Position numbers and translations under genes: made by a program
Shown: positions 25,931 to 36,652 of the stretch, piece after piece
Layout of the letters: every line of letters begins with the position of its first letter
How positions within the stretch are numbered: the stretch's first letter is position 1
Notes under the pieces: generated by a model
What the model saw: the letters and a program-made list of their open reading frames with translations, nothing else
Told to the model about the DNA's origin: nothing
The model's database searches: none
Assembly (NCBI GenBank): GCA_001770415.1
Contig: MEQX01000064.1
Location: forward strand, 1 to 53,914
DNA from: Betaproteobacteria bacterium RIFCSPLOWO2_02_FULL_63_19
Lineage (GTDB): Bacteria; Pseudomonadota; Gammaproteobacteria; Burkholderiales; SG8-39
DNA: 53,914 nt
Reading direction: 5' to 3'

Positions 25931-26281
25931 ATGGCCGAACAGCGAGACGGGCGCGGCGCGCTCGCAACCGGCGGGCTCGCCGCGATCCTGGCCTCGACCT
26001 GCTGCCTGGGTCCGCTGGCGCTGATCACGCTCGGCTTCAGCGGCGCCTGGATCGGCAATCTGACGCTGCTCGAACCGTACCGCCCGATCTTTATCGGCGC
26101 GGCGCTGGTCGCGCTGTACTTCGCGTACCGGCGCATAGGGCGCCCCGCCACGGCGTGTAAGCCGGGAGAGGTCTGCGCCATTCCGCAAGTCAGATTCACC
26201 TACAAGATCCTGTTTTGGTTAGTGGCCATCCTCGTGGCGATCGCGCTCGTCTTCCCCTATGTCGCACCGCTGTTCTACTGA
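25931..26281 (+). CDS. merT: mercuric transport protein MerT
   Basis: A 116-residue inner-membrane protein, exactly the usual MerT length, with three helices. The metal pair Cys24-Cys25 lies in helix one (STCCLGP) and a second pair, Cys76 and Cys82, in the cytoplasmic loop ACKPGEVC, matching known MerT positions. It takes Hg(II) from MerP and passes it to MerA inside the cell. ATG 25931 follows GGAGAAATGG. It is first in the mer operon, 36 bases behind the -10 element. Confidence 0.95.
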   Translation: MAEQRDGRGALATGGLAAILASTCCLGPLALITLGFSGAWIGNLTLLEPYRPIFIGAALVALYFAYRRIGRPATACKPGEVCAIPQVRFTYKILFWLVAILVAIALVFPYVAPLFY

Positions 26282-26295
26282 CCAAGGAGTCAAGC

Positions 26296-26577
26296 ATGAA
26301 GAAACTCGCCATTGCCGTCGCTCTCACCGCCGCCGCCTTCAGCTTGCCTGTCTGGGCCGCCTCGAAAACTGTCACGCTATCGATCCCCAGCATGTACTGC
26401 GAGGTGTGCCCGATCACGGTAAAGAAAGCGCTGACCAAAGTCGACGGCGTCGCCAAAGTCGAGGTGAACTTCAGCAAGCGGCAAGCCACGGTGACTTACG
26501 ACGACGCCAAAGCCAGCGTCGAGACCTTGACCAGGGCGACCGCGAATGCCGGCTACCCTTCCACGCTGGAGCGATAG
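26296..26577 (+). CDS. merP: periplasmic mercury-binding protein MerP
   Basis: A 93-residue precursor with signal peptide (MKKLAIAVALTAAAFSLPVW then A|A) and a single HMA fold. The metal site is Cys35 and Cys38 in IPSMYCEVCPITVKKAL. Most MerP proteins have GMTCAAC here, so Ser, Tyr, Glu and Val are replacements around conserved cysteines. It binds Hg(II) in the periplasm and gives it to MerT. AAGGAG lies 8 bases before ATG 26296, and the gene is 14 bases behind merT. Confidence 0.93.
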   Translation: MKKLAIAVALTAAAFSLPVWAASKTVTLSIPSMYCEVCPITVKKALTKVDGVAKVEVNFSKRQATVTYDDAKASVETLTRATANAGYPSTLER

Positions 26578-26580
26578 ACC

Positions 26581-28526
<1,946 letters not shown>

Positions 28527-28530
28527 TCGA

Positions 28531-28890
28531 TCACAAACAGCGGCCGGTCGGCACCGGCGGAGTCGGGAGGAGGTATCGCATGAGGTCGAACACGTTCTTC
28601 AGGTCGTATTGATCGCCCAGACGTTCCACGCAGTAGCCAATCACCCTCTTGCGGTCTTCGGCCGTGAGTCCGACCGGACGGCAGATCCGCAGGTGCAGAT
28701 CCGAAAAGGCCGAAAGCGGAACAGCGCGTACTCCGTCCTTGACGTCGGCCTCGATGAAGCAAGCTCCCTCTCGGTCTACAGGCGTCGCTCCAAGCGCGTC
28801 GCCGACGTAGAGGGCGGCATGTGACCAGGTCGATTGGGTCAAATACTTGATCGCCGTACTCAGGCGCGACGGGACTGCCATCCGGGAGTC
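28531..28890 (-). pseudogene. YiiX-like permuted papain-type hydrolase fragment, both ends missing
   Basis: This minus-strand stretch encodes about 118 residues including STAIKYLTQSTWSHAALYVG, which carries the catalytic-type His of YiiX/DUF830-like permuted papain folds, then FIEADVKDGVRAVPLSAFSD and LGDQYDLKNVFDLMRYLLPT. The frame ends abruptly in PPVPTGRCL, 4 bases past the merA stop. The segment that normally bears the catalytic Cys (the ICST-type motif after PPVP) is gone. Its N-terminus is joined in frame to an EAL-domain fragment. Loss exactly at the mer boundary suggests the mer segment replaced its 3' end. Confidence 0.6.
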
Positions 28891-28904
28891 GCCATTGCAA
28901 GTTG

Positions 28905-29109
28905 CATTCGCGTTGGACTCCTTGCCGATGTCCTCCACGGACGACTCGTCGATCTCGATCGCGTCGATCGGCAGCCGGCGCAGGCAACTCAGCGAGGAAT
29001 ATCCGGTGTCGAAATCATCGATGGTTATGTGCACCCCGAGCGAAAGCAGCGCGTCCAGTGCGCAGGCCGGGACCGTCCCCCAACGTCTTGGGTCGCGGAA
29101 AATGTCGAG
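28905..29109 (-). pseudogene. EAL-domain (c-di-GMP phosphodiesterase) fragment
   Basis: The frame opens after a TGA at 29110-29112 and reads CALDALLSLGVHITIDDFDT then GYSSLSCLRRLPIDAIEID, the DDFGTGYSSL and LPIDxLKID blocks of EAL domains. The EVLLR/ExL start and most other catalytic residues are absent. It runs in frame into the YiiX-like fragment with no stop, possibly translated from GTG or ATG near 29034. Only some 60 residues of a domain of about 240 remain, so no enzyme activity is expected. Confidence 0.6.
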
Positions 29110-29139
29110 TCATTACCTGCACTGCGTCGTAGACCGACA

Positions 29140-29688
29140 TCAGTCAGGCTTGCCGCAGAACCCCTGTGCCGGAATACCCAACGCCGAATTGAACTTGCTG
29201 GATAGATTCTGGAAGGCGATGAGCGCCGTGAGCTCGATCAGCGCGTCGTCGCTGAAGTGGGCTCGCAGGTGTTTTGCAAGCGCATCGTCTATCCTGCAAT
29301 CGGTATTCGTCACCGCTTCCGCAAAGCGTAAAGCCGTCTTTTCGCGTTCGCTGTAGCGCGGAGACTCGCCGAATCGCGGCAAGTCTGCGAGTTTCTCCGG
29401 CGAGACGGCGCGCTCAAGTGCGATGGCCGAATTGAGATCGACACAATAGGAACACCAGTTGATCTGCGACACCCTGACCGTAATCAGTGAGCGCAGACCG
29501 GGCTCGATCGGCGACGTGTGGCGGTCAATGGCCCGGTAAAGCAACGTCAGGGCAAGGAAAACTTTGGGCATGCGCCCCCACAGTCGAGCCGATTCGAGTT
29601 CGACGCCGTATTTGCGACGTTGCAGCCAGAAGATAAATCGCACGTACCACGGGTAGCGGATACCAGCCTCGCCCTTGATCATTACCAT
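29140..29688 (-). CDS. carboxymuconolactone decarboxylase/AhpD-like protein
   Basis: A 182-residue all-helical protein. The core VSQINWCSYCVDLNSAIA holds the CxxC pair (Cys79, Cys82) used by AhpD-type proteins for peroxidase recycling or thiol chemistry, and TALIAFQNLSSKFNSALGIP is the usual C-terminal helix. I chose ATG 29688 because GGGAGG lies 7 bases upstream; TTG 29703 is less likely. It lies 30 bases downstream of the Pit gene on the same strand, so the three genes arsM-like, pit and this one may be one transcript. It may relieve thiol or oxidative stress. The partner is unknown. Confidence 0.82.
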   Translation of the reverse strand: MVMIKGEAGIRYPWYVRFIFWLQRRKYGVELESARLWGRMPKVFLALTLLYRAIDRHTSPIEPGLRSLITVRVSQINWCSYCVDLNSAIALERAVSPEKLADLPRFGESPRYSEREKTALRFAEAVTNTDCRIDDALAKHLRAHFSDDALIELTALIAFQNLSSKFNSALGIPAQGFCGKPD

Positions 29689-29718
29689 CAGCCGGCCTCC
29701 CAATCTGCGCTCGAATTA

Positions 29719-30810
29719 TTAGGCGACCGCTTGCAAAACTCGAAAGGTTGCTGCCGCGACGATCAAGGCAAACGGCAGGGTCACCACCCAAGACAACAAG
29801 ACGTTGGAAAGAGTATGCCAGTTCAGCGTTTTCGCGCTGGCGCCCACCGCGGCGATGGAGCCGAGCGCCACGTGGGTAGTCGAGACAGGCATGCCAATTC
29901 TGCTGGCAAACAGTACCAAAGCTGCCGTGATCAGATTGGCGGCGAGGCCCTGGGCATGATCCATCCGCGTCACGCGCTGACTCATCGTCTCGGCGACTTG
30001 CCTTGCGAACAAGATCCCACCCACCGCCATTACAACGGCGACTACGGTGATGGAGACCTGAGCATTGAGGAAATTGGCGGCGACGAACAACGCCATCAGC
30101 TTCGGCGTGTCGTTTACGCCACGCGCAAAGCAGATCGACATCGCCGACAAGACATGCAAACGATCCAGGCTGCGCGACACCGATACCCGGACCGGCGTTT
30201 CCAGGCGTTCGCACGCGGCATCCGAAGCCAATACGATACTCAGCGCCGAAGACCCGCTCACCAAGGCGCCGTCCGCGGCCGGCATCAGGGTTTGCGTTGG
30301 CGCGATAAGGCAGGCGCAATCTTTTTCGGCCGGATGCAAACGAATCAGCCGGTGGGCCAGCATTCCGAAACCGGCCGCCACCATGGGGCTGACCAGGAGC
30401 GGCAACAGAAACGCGCTCGCCAACCTGTCAAAATGTACCGCGCCCTCGCTTTGCGCCAACCCGGCACCGACCAGTCCGCCAACAAGGGCATGGGTGGTTG
30501 AGACCGGGAAGCCTAGCCGCGTGGCGAGTAAGACGGTCACGGCTGCACCGCCGGCAACGCTCACGATGAAAGCCGGTGCACTGGCAACCGCGTCCGGGAC
30601 CAGACCTGCGCCGGTAAACTGCTGCACCAGGGTCCCGGCCAGCATCAGCGACGCCAAGCTCCCCGCCACCGTCGCAAGGGTCGCCAGGGTAAGCGCCTGC
30701 CGGTAGTTCAGCGTGTCCGAGCCCCAGACCGTGGCAAAGCCTTTGAAATTGTCGTTCGCGCCGTTGCCGAAGGCGAGAAACAGCGCGACGGCGATCAGCA
30801 GCCATTCCAT
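29719..30810 (-). CDS. inorganic phosphate transporter, Pit family
   Basis: A 363-residue membrane protein with the duplicated PiT signature: FGNGANDNFKGFATVWGSDT in the first half and ARGVNDTPKLMALF in the second, plus the paired FPVSTTHALVGG and MPVSTTHVALG. Pit proteins import phosphate as a metal-phosphate complex with protons and also let arsenate in. The start ATG 30810 follows GGGGAAGAAC; the frame is open far upstream but overlaps the methyltransferase. The placement between ArsM-type and AhpD-like genes may be an arsenic link or just island packing. Confidence 0.9.
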   Translation of the reverse strand: MEWLLIAVALFLAFGNGANDNFKGFATVWGSDTLNYRQALTLATLATVAGSLASLMLAGTLVQQFTGAGLVPDAVASAPAFIVSVAGGAAVTVLLATRLGFPVSTTHALVGGLVGAGLAQSEGAVHFDRLASAFLLPLLVSPMVAAGFGMLAHRLIRLHPAEKDCACLIAPTQTLMPAADGALVSGSSALSIVLASDAACERLETPVRVSVSRSLDRLHVLSAMSICFARGVNDTPKLMALFVAANFLNAQVSITVVAVVMAVGGILFARQVAETMSQRVTRMDHAQGLAANLITAALVLFASRIGMPVSTTHVALGSIAAVGASAKTLNWHTLSNVLLSWVVTLPFALIVAAATFRVLQAVA

Positions 30811-30853
30811 TGTTCTTCCCCGCTGTGTTGGGGCGGGCGCTTGCCGAAATCGG

Positions 30854-31894
30854 TCAGCAACATGCCGATGTCCCTTCCGTACTCCCGGTGGCGTCGAACG
30901 GCAGGCCGCCGCCGCAACCGGCAAACAGTCCGTAGTGACGGCTGAAATCGCCGATGAATTCGAAATGCGCCGCGAAGCGGGTCTCGCGCAACATGCGCCA
31001 AGTGTTGCCGCATACCGGAAACACCCGGCCGGCCTCGATGTCATGGTGCTTGTCGAGCACAAAGCGGCCGCTATGCCCGGGTACACTGCCGCGATAGATC
31101 ACTGCCTGTCCATAGTCTTCGCACGTGGTCTCCAGAGCGTCGAGCTTGAACAACCGGTAGGTGGCCGAGAAAAAGCGCAGGTTGCCGGTACGCGATGCTA
31201 ATTCCGGGTCGGTGATCGCCAGCGGTCGGTCGGTCACCAGGCGCGGGTCCATGAAACCCAGTCGGTGCGCGAGGCGAAGGAAGTCGTTCCAATACAGCGC
31301 GCCACCCAGGCATTCGCCATAGAGCTCCGGGTCGTTGCGAACTGCGTCCGGCACGCGCCGGTCGGCGTAAACGTCCGAGAAGTAGAATTCACCGCCATGC
31401 TTGAGCAGCCTGCGCACGCCGCGCAGCACCGCGTCCTTGTCCGGCGAAAGGTTGACCACGCAGTTGGACACGATCACGTCAAAACTGCCTGGCTCCAGGT
31501 CGAGTTCGTCGAGACGCTCGATATAGCCCCGGAGGAAGCGCACATTGGCGTAACCGAATGCGTCCGAGTGGAACGCCCGGTGCTTCTGCGCGACATCGAG
31601 TTGCGCCTCGGTCATATCGACGCCGACCACCTCGCCCGTGGTGCCGACGAGTTGCGCCAGCGCGTAGACGTCGCGTCCCGAACCGCAACCCAGATCCAAG
31701 ACCCGGCGACCTTCCAGCAGGGGCGGGCAGACCAAGCCACAACCGTAATAGCGCGAGAGCACTTCCGGGTGAATACGCGCGAGCAGTGGCTTCAGCCATG
31801 TCGGAATCTGGCTGGTGTCGCAGCAGGCGCTGGTCTTGAGATCGGCGGAATGCCGCAATTGGCGGCCGTAGTAATCCTGAACGATGTCATGCAC
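30854..31894 (-). CDS. arsM: arsenite S-adenosylmethionine methyltransferase (ArsM-like)
   Basis: A 346-residue class I methyltransferase. The SAM loop is VLDLGCGSGRDVYALA, and the conserved arsenite-binding cysteines appear as Cys145 in IVSNCVVNLS and Cys195 in YGECLGGAL. Extra cysteines lie at the N-terminus (SACCDTS, Cys24-25; YGCGLVC, Cys52 and Cys56), one of which would fill the third As(III) position. It ends with a Cys-Cys tail (GTSACC). ArsM methylates As(III) to volatile or less retained forms. No arsR, arsB or arsC is in the window. It is the first of three co-oriented genes with pit and an AhpD-like gene. Confidence 0.87.
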   Translation of the reverse strand: MHDIVQDYYGRQLRHSADLKTSACCDTSQIPTWLKPLLARIHPEVLSRYYGCGLVCPPLLEGRRVLDLGCGSGRDVYALAQLVGTTGEVVGVDMTEAQLDVAQKHRAFHSDAFGYANVRFLRGYIERLDELDLEPGSFDVIVSNCVVNLSPDKDAVLRGVRRLLKHGGEFYFSDVYADRRVPDAVRNDPELYGECLGGALYWNDFLRLAHRLGFMDPRLVTDRPLAITDPELASRTGNLRFFSATYRLFKLDALETTCEDYGQAVIYRGSVPGHSGRFVLDKHHDIEAGRVFPVCGNTWRMLRETRFAAHFEFIGDFSRHYGLFAGCGGGLPFDATGSTEGTSACC

Positions 31895-32051
31895 GATGGA
31901 TGTCCTGATACTTACGAAATGCCGTTGCGAGTCATGCCCTGTCGCAGGCTGCCCACATTGGTCGCGGAAGGCGTCGATTCATTACGAGCGCCCTCGGAAA
32001 ACTGTCGCGTCGGGTCATTGAGATGGTCGACCACCACTGAGGGAACACAGC

Positions 32052-32378
32052 ATGGCACGCACCGCGATCCATCCCGGCGAACACCTCGCCGAACAGCTCA
32101 AGGAACTCGGCATGAGCGCCGCCGAACTCGGCCGGCAGCTCGACGTGCCGACCAACAGGATTACCGGAATCCTCAACGGCCAACGGGCGATTACAGGCGA
32201 TAGTGCACTTCGCCTGGCGCATTTCTTCGGGACCAGCGCGGAATTCTGGCTGAACCTGCAGAAATTGTACGAACTACGGCTCGCGGAAGCGAAGGCGGGT
32301 GCGACGATCCGACGCCTGCCGCGACTCCGGGAACGCGAGAAATCGGCACCTCGCAGCCCAAACGCCCGTGCGGCCTGA
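32052..32378 (+). CDS. higA: HigA family antitoxin (XRE-type regulator), toxin gene missing
   Basis: A 108-residue DNA-binding protein with the HigA/VapI pattern: AIHPGEHLAEQLKELGMSAA, the helix-turn-helix LGRQLDVPTNRITGILNGQR, and FGTSAEFWLNLQKLYELRLA. HigA neutralises the mRNA-cleaving HigB toxin and represses the pair. No intact higB is upstream, but bases 14 to 40 before the start encode VIEMVDHH then stop (32014-32040), like the last residues of HigB, so the toxin may have been deleted. GAGGGAACA precedes ATG 32052. Confidence 0.82.
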   Translation: MARTAIHPGEHLAEQLKELGMSAAELGRQLDVPTNRITGILNGQRAITGDSALRLAHFFGTSAEFWLNLQKLYELRLAEAKAGATIRRLPRLREREKSAPRSPNARAA

Positions 32379-32568
32379 TTAGTGGGCAAGTTAGGTCCCC
32401 CGACGACAAGCATATCAGCCGGAATGAAGGAAGCCCGAAGCGTCCCTGTGGGATGAAGTACGGCTGGGGATAAGACCTCAGCGCAGTTGGAAGGAAGCGG
32501 TGGTGAAGTACTGGAGCTAGGCCTTCGATGTACAATATTTTCAACGTCACATCGCATTTGAAGGCACC

Positions 32569-32742
32569 ATGAACGCACCTGATGCCCGTCGTCGATTAGC
32601 ACCCGCACGCAAGCCGCCGCGCACGAAGAAGGCTCGGCACACGAAGGCTTTCGTTACTGAGTTACGCCGCCAATGTAAGCTGATCGCGGCAGCGGATCGC
32701 CGTGACACTGGCTGGCAGCAACTCATCCACTTGCCGGAATGA
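32569..32742 (+). CDS. small basic antitoxin of a MazEF-like pair
   Basis: A 57-residue basic protein (MNAPDARRRLAPARKPPRTK at the start) whose C-terminal half, FVTELRRQCKLIAAADRRD, resembles the toxin-binding tail of one MazE-type antitoxin group. Its stop overlaps the toxin start by 4 bases (ATGA, 32739-32742), the normal coupling for such pairs. Unlike the usual antitoxins it keeps little of a DNA-binding half. A TACAAT at 32531-32536 could be its -10 element. The 190 bases before it (32379-32568) hold no other gene. Confidence 0.65.
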   Translation: MNAPDARRRLAPARKPPRTKKARHTKAFVTELRRQCKLIAAADRRDTGWQQLIHLPE

Positions 32743-33074
32743 GCCTCCGACGCGGCGATATTGTCTATGTCGCGGTCAAGGGGCCTTACACCACTAAGCC
32801 GCGTCCGGTCGTAGTAGTACAAGCGACTGAGACCCTCGACCTTCTGGAAAGCGTCACGGTTTGCCCGATCACCAGCGTTGATCTCGGCGCGCATTACGTA
32901 CGTGTCGCGATCACCACGGGCCGCCGGAGCGGCTTGGATCGCGATTCGTGGATCATGGCCGATAAGGTGGTCACCGTGCCACGGTCGGCCCTCAAATCGC
33001 CTGCAGTTGGCAAATTGGACGCGCGGGAGCTATCGCGACTGGAAGGGGCGCTAAGGACTTGGCTGGATTTGTAG
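32739..33074 (+). CDS. MazF/PemK-like toxin (mRNA interferase)
   Basis: A 111-residue protein with the MazF start RRGDIVYVAV, then KPRPVVVVQ in place of the usual RPxLVVS, and SVTVCPITSVDL, the strand that follows the active site. The late part DSWIMADKVVTVPRSAL fits the dimer-forming strand and helix. MazF toxins cleave mRNA at short sequences when the antitoxin is lost. It overlaps the small gene upstream, which is probably its antitoxin. It lies in the decayed island end near tRNA-Pro. Confidence 0.8.
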   Translation: MSLRRGDIVYVAVKGPYTTKPRPVVVVQATETLDLLESVTVCPITSVDLGAHYVRVAITTGRRSGLDRDSWIMADKVVTVPRSALKSPAVGKLDARELSRLEGALRTWLDL

Positions 33075-33121
33075 CGAAAATTCCGTACGGTTATCGTTTC
33101 AGTCCTGTTTGTTCACTGTAG

Positions 33122-33388
33122 CCAAAATGTGGCTGCGCCCTGGCGCGGGCGGGGATTGCCGATTTTCGGTGGCATGACCTGCGGCACATCTGGGCGAGCT
33201 GGCATGTGCAGGCGGGAACGCCGTTGCACGTACTGCAGGAGCCTGGCAGTTGGCAATCGGTGGTGATGGTGCGGCGATACGCGCATCTCTCCATGGATCA
33301 TCTGGCGAGCTATGTGGATCGTGTATCGGGGCTTCGGCTGGTGAATGCCGGCGAAATGGCTACATTACGGCTACAGTGTCAGAAATGA
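33122..33388 (+). pseudogene. tyrosine integrase, C-terminal remnant
   Basis: After a TAG at 33119-33121 the frame encodes ALARAGIADFRWHDLRHIWA, then HVLQEPGSWQSVVMVRRYAH and LSMDHLASYVDRVSG. These are the H-x-x-R box, the third catalytic His/Trp position and the tyrosine nucleophile (RRYAHL) of phage-type integrases. The first catalytic Arg and the whole N-terminal half are missing and there is no proper start, so it is a remnant. It lies 35 bases from tRNA-Pro, a usual integration target. Confidence 0.85.
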
Positions 33389-33389
33389 C

Positions 33390-33415
33390 AAAGGGCTCCA
33401 TCGCTGGAACCCTTT
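33390..33415 (-). terminator. hairpin downstream of tRNA-Pro, probable terminator
   Basis: The arms AAAGGG-N-TCCA and TGGA-N-CCCTTT pair around a four-base loop TCGC, with one internal mismatch. It lies directly after the 3' end of tRNA-Pro on the minus strand. The following T-run is short, so the strength as a terminator is uncertain. Confidence 0.5.
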
Positions 33416-33423
33416 GAAGTGAC

Positions 33424-33500
33424 TGGTCGGGGCGACTGGATTCGAACCAGCGACCACCTGCACCCCATGCAGGTACGCTACCAGGCTGCGCTACGCCCCG
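33424..33500 (-). tRNA. tRNA-Pro(GGG)
   Basis: A 77-base cloverleaf on the minus strand with CCA encoded. The acceptor arm pairs CGGGGCG with CGCCCCG; the T-loop is GGTTCGAATCC; the anticodon stem CCTGC/GCAGG encloses ATGGGGT with anticodon GGG. It reads proline codon CCC. It ends the ihfA/merR-like block and has an integrase remnant beyond its 3' end. Confidence 0.95.
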
Positions 33501-33557
33501 AGAGCGCGGATTATATCAGAACGTCACACCGCCCCCGGCAAACCGCACCGGCGAAGC

Positions 33558-33932
33558 TCAGGCGCGCAACAGTTCGATGACGCTCTTGATTTCCCGCCGC
33601 AGGGCAGCGAGGTCGGTCGATGATTCCTGCTGCGCCTCCTTGCCCGTCCTGTTCGAAGCGGCGCCACCACTGTCGTCGAGCCGATTGCGCGCGCCGCTGA
33701 TGGTGAAACCCTGCTCGTAGAGCAGGTCGCGGATGCGCCTGATCAGCAGCACTTCGTGATGCTGGTAGTAGCGCCGGTTTCCGCGGCGCTTCACGGGTTT
33801 AAGCTGTGTGAATTCCTGCTCCCAGTAGCGCAGGACGTGCGGCTTCACGCCGCACAACTCGCTCACTTCGCCGATGGTGAAGTAGCGCTTGGCCGGAATG
33901 GGCGGCAGGCTGCTACTGCCCTTGCTTTCCAT
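33558..33932 (-). CDS. MerR family regulator of the ihfA-linked type
   Basis: A 124-residue protein with an N-terminal winged helix ([20 protein letters not shown]) and the wing [20 protein letters not shown]. It lacks the metal-binding cysteines of the mercury MerR. This uncharacterised MerR-like protein is commonly found just behind ihfA in beta- and gammaproteobacteria, as here, where it overlaps ihfA by 20 bases. Its function and effector are unknown. A Lys/Glu-rich tail follows the DNA-binding part. Confidence 0.88.
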   Translation of the reverse strand: MESKGSSSLPPIPAKRYFTIGEVSELCGVKPHVLRYWEQEFTQLKPVKRRGNRRYYQHHEVLLIRRIRDLLYEQGFTISGARNRLDDSGGAASNRTGKEAQQESSTDLAALRREIKSVIELLRA

Positions 33933-34215
33933 GGATCTGTTCGACCAGCGCCTTCAGCTTCTGGCTCGCGTGAAAGGTCACCACGCGGCGCGCCGTAATG
34001 GGAATTTCCTCTCCGGTCTTGGGGTTGCGGCCCGGGCGCTGCGGCTTGTCGCGAAGCTGGAAATTGCCGAAACCCGAGAGTTTTACCGATTCGCCGATTT
34101 CCAGCGCCAGGCGAATCTCCTCGAAGAACGTCTCCACCATGTCCTTGGCTTCACGCTTGTTGAGCCCTACCTTTTCGAACAACATGTCGGCGAGCTCAGC
34201 TTTGGTGAGTGTCAT
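33913..34215 (-). CDS. ihfA: integration host factor alpha subunit
   Basis: A 100-residue DNA-bending protein of the HU/IHF family: [20 protein letters not shown] at the start, then the beta-arm region with [21 protein letters not shown], including the conserved RxGRNPxTG tip with the intercalating Pro. With IhfB it bends DNA at specific sites for recombination, replication and gene control. It starts 11 bases after pheT, the standard placement. Confidence 0.97.
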   Translation of the reverse strand: MTLTKAELADMLFEKVGLNKREAKDMVETFFEEIRLALEIGESVKLSGFGNFQLRDKPQRPGRNPKTGEEIPITARRVVTFHASQKLKALVEQIHGKQGQ

Positions 34216-34226
34216 TTTCCGCCCCC

Positions 34227-36641
34227 CTAGGCACGCAATTTCGCGCCGAATTTCGCCGCGAGCACCCGGGTCAGCTCCGCCATCGCGGCGTCGGCTTCCC
34301 CGTCGGTCAAAGTTTTCGCAGTATCTTGCATAACTACCCGAAATGCAAGGCTTTTTAGTCCTCCTTCAATGCCCGTACCGCGATAGACATCGAACAGGCG
34401 GATGTCCCGCACCGCGGCCGGCCGCGCGCTTTCCAGCTCGTCCAGCAGCGTCTGCGCCGCGACACCGTCCGGCACCAGCACGGCCAGATCCCGAATCACC
34501 GGCGGAAAGCGCGAGATCTCCCGGTAGCGCGGCAATTCCAGGCGCAGCAACGGTTCTGCATCCAATTCGAACAGCACCGGTACCAGCGGAAGCTCGTATT
34601 TCTGCTGCCAGCGCGGATGCAGTTCCCCTACCCAGCCGATCGGCCTGCCGTCGAGCATCACGCGCGCGGCCCGGCCCGGGTGCAGCGCCGGATGCACTTC
34701 CGGCGTGAATCGAACGTGCTGCGTGGCAAGCAGCGCTTCGACGTCCCCCTTGACGTCGAAAAAATCCACGTTACGCTCGCGCACGCCCCACTGCTCGTCT
34801 AGCACCGGCCCGTAGGCGATCGCCGCGATGCGCGTAGGCTGGCGCACGCCCGCCACGTCGCGGTCACCGTCTTTCACTGACGCATCGCGCAGGTAAGCGC
34901 GGCCGACCTCGAACACGCGAACGCGGGAAACCTTGCGATTCAGGTTGTGCCGGACGTTCGCCACCAGGCTGCCTATCAGCGAGCTGCGCATCACGGCGAG
35001 CTGGCTTGCGATCGGGTTGAGCAATCGGATCGGCTCTGCATTACCCGCGAAATCGGCCTCCCACGCTTCGTCAACGAAGCTGAAGTTGATCACCTCGTTG
35101 TAGTCGCTGGCGGCGAGCTGCTGGCGTACGCTGTGCAGCGTCCGGTAGCGCTCCGGCTCGGCGCGCATTATTGCCGGCGCGGTGGGCGGATGCGCCGGGA
35201 TGCGCTCGAAGCCGTGCACGCGAGCGACTTCCTCGATCAGGTCTTCTTCGATTTCGATGTCGAACCGGAACGAAGGCGGCGTGACGACGAACAGCTCGTT
35301 CGCGGCGGTCCCTTCCCGCGCTGCCCCGAGTCCGAGCCGATGAAAAATGTCGGCGATCTCGTCGGCGGGCACGGGCACGCCGATCACCTTGTGCGCCCGG
35401 TTCACGCGCATCATCACCGGTTTGCGGGCAGGCAGGCGCGCGACCAGGTCCTCGACAGGGCCGGCCTGCCCGCCGCAGATATCCAGTATCAGGCGTGTTG
35501 CGCGCTCCACGCCCGCGACGTTGTTGTCGAAATCGACGCCGCGCTCGAAGCGGTGCGCCGCGTCGCTGGAAAAATTGTATCGCCGCGCGCGGCCCGCGAT
35601 CGCCTGCGGGAAAAAGAACGCGGACTCGAGAAACACGTGCCGCGAATCGAGATCGGCCTTGGTGCTGTCGCCGCCCATGATGCCGGCAAGCCCGATGGGG
35701 CCCGAGTCGTCGGTGATGCACAGCACCGTCTCGTCCACTTCGACCGTCTGCTCGTTGAGCAGCTTCACCGACTCGCCCTTGCGGCCAAAGCGAACGTCGA
35801 TACCGCCGCGAAGCTTGTCCAAATCGTAGACGTGCAGCGGCCGGCCCAGTTCCAGCATCACGTAGTTGGTGACATCGACGAGAGCCGATATCGAACGCTG
35901 GCCCGAGCGTTCCAGGCGCCGCTTGATCCACTCGGGGGTGGGCGCGCGGGCGTCGACGTCGCGGATGACGCGTCCGGTGAAGCGGCCGCAACCCTCCGGA
36001 TCAGTGATGCTCACCGGCAAGGTGTCGTCGATCGTATGCGCCACCGCGGGAATGTCGGGCGCTGTCAGCGGGGCGCGGGTCAGCGCGGAGACTTCCCGTG
36101 CCACGCCCAACACCGACAGGCAATCGGCGCGGTTGGGCGTGAGCTTGACCGTGATCAGGTTGTCATCGAGCGCGCAGTAGTTGCGCACATCGGTGCCCGC
36201 CTGCGCGTCCGCCGGCAATACCAGCAGCCCGCTGTGGTCGTCGGAAATTCCCAGTTCCCTTTCCGAGCACAACATGCCAAAGCTCTGCACGCCCCGCACG
36301 GCGACCGGCTTGATCTCCAGAACCTGGCCTGCGGATTCGCCCGGAAGCTTGGCGCCGATCAGCGCGCACGGCACCTTCATGCCCGCGACGACGTTCGGCG
36401 CGCCGCAGACGACACCGATCGGCGCACCGTCTCCGGTATCGACGCTGCAGAGCGTGAGCCGGTCGGCATTGGGATGCCTGGCAACTTTGATCACCTGAGC
36501 CACCACCACCTTGGAAAACGGCGGCGCAACTGCAACGCAGGTCTCGACCTCCAGCCCGGACATGGTCAGCAGATGACAAAGATCATCCGACGGGAGCGAC
36601 GGATCGACGAGGGTTCTGAGCCAGCGTTCGGAAAATTGCAT
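34227..36641 (-). CDS. pheT: phenylalanine--tRNA ligase beta subunit
   Basis: An 804-residue subunit, the normal length. The N-terminal tRNA-binding EMAP-like domain shows [18 protein letters not shown] and CGAPNV, the B3/B4 editing region follows ([17 protein letters not shown]), and the C-terminal anticodon-binding fold ends with [20 protein letters not shown]. With PheS it forms the alpha2-beta2 enzyme that charges tRNA-Phe and edits Tyr mistakes. It starts 11 bases after pheS. Confidence 0.97.
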   Translation of the reverse strand: MQFSERWLRTLVDPSLPSDDLCHLLTMSGLEVETCVAVAPPFSKVVVAQVIKVARHPNADRLTLCSVDTGDGAPIGVVCGAPNVVAGMKVPCALIGAKLPGESAGQVLEIKPVAVRGVQSFGMLCSERELGISDDHSGLLVLPADAQAGTDVRNYCALDDNLITVKLTPNRADCLSVLGVAREVSALTRAPLTAPDIPAVAHTIDDTLPVSITDPEGCGRFTGRVIRDVDARAPTPEWIKRRLERSGQRSISALVDVTNYVMLELGRPLHVYDLDKLRGGIDVRFGRKGESVKLLNEQTVEVDETVLCITDDSGPIGLAGIMGGDSTKADLDSRHVFLESAFFFPQAIAGRARRYNFSSDAAHRFERGVDFDNNVAGVERATRLILDICGGQAGPVEDLVARLPARKPVMMRVNRAHKVIGVPVPADEIADIFHRLGLGAAREGTAANELFVVTPPSFRFDIEIEEDLIEEVARVHGFERIPAHPPTAPAIMRAEPERYRTLHSVRQQLAASDYNEVINFSFVDEAWEADFAGNAEPIRLLNPIASQLAVMRSSLIGSLVANVRHNLNRKVSRVRVFEVGRAYLRDASVKDGDRDVAGVRQPTRIAAIAYGPVLDEQWGVRERNVDFFDVKGDVEALLATQHVRFTPEVHPALHPGRAARVMLDGRPIGWVGELHPRWQQKYELPLVPVLFELDAEPLLRLELPRYREISRFPPVIRDLAVLVPDGVAAQTLLDELESARPAAVRDIRLFDVYRGTGIEGGLKSLAFRVVMQDTAKTLTDGEADAAMAELTRVLAAKFGAKLRA

Positions 36642-36652
36642 GCCGTCAACGC

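Noticed and set aside
28531..29034. A single intact 167-residue protein
   Set aside because: Although the frame is continuous, it joins a partial EAL domain to a YiiX-like part that lacks its C-terminal catalytic segment, so I treat it as two gene fragments.
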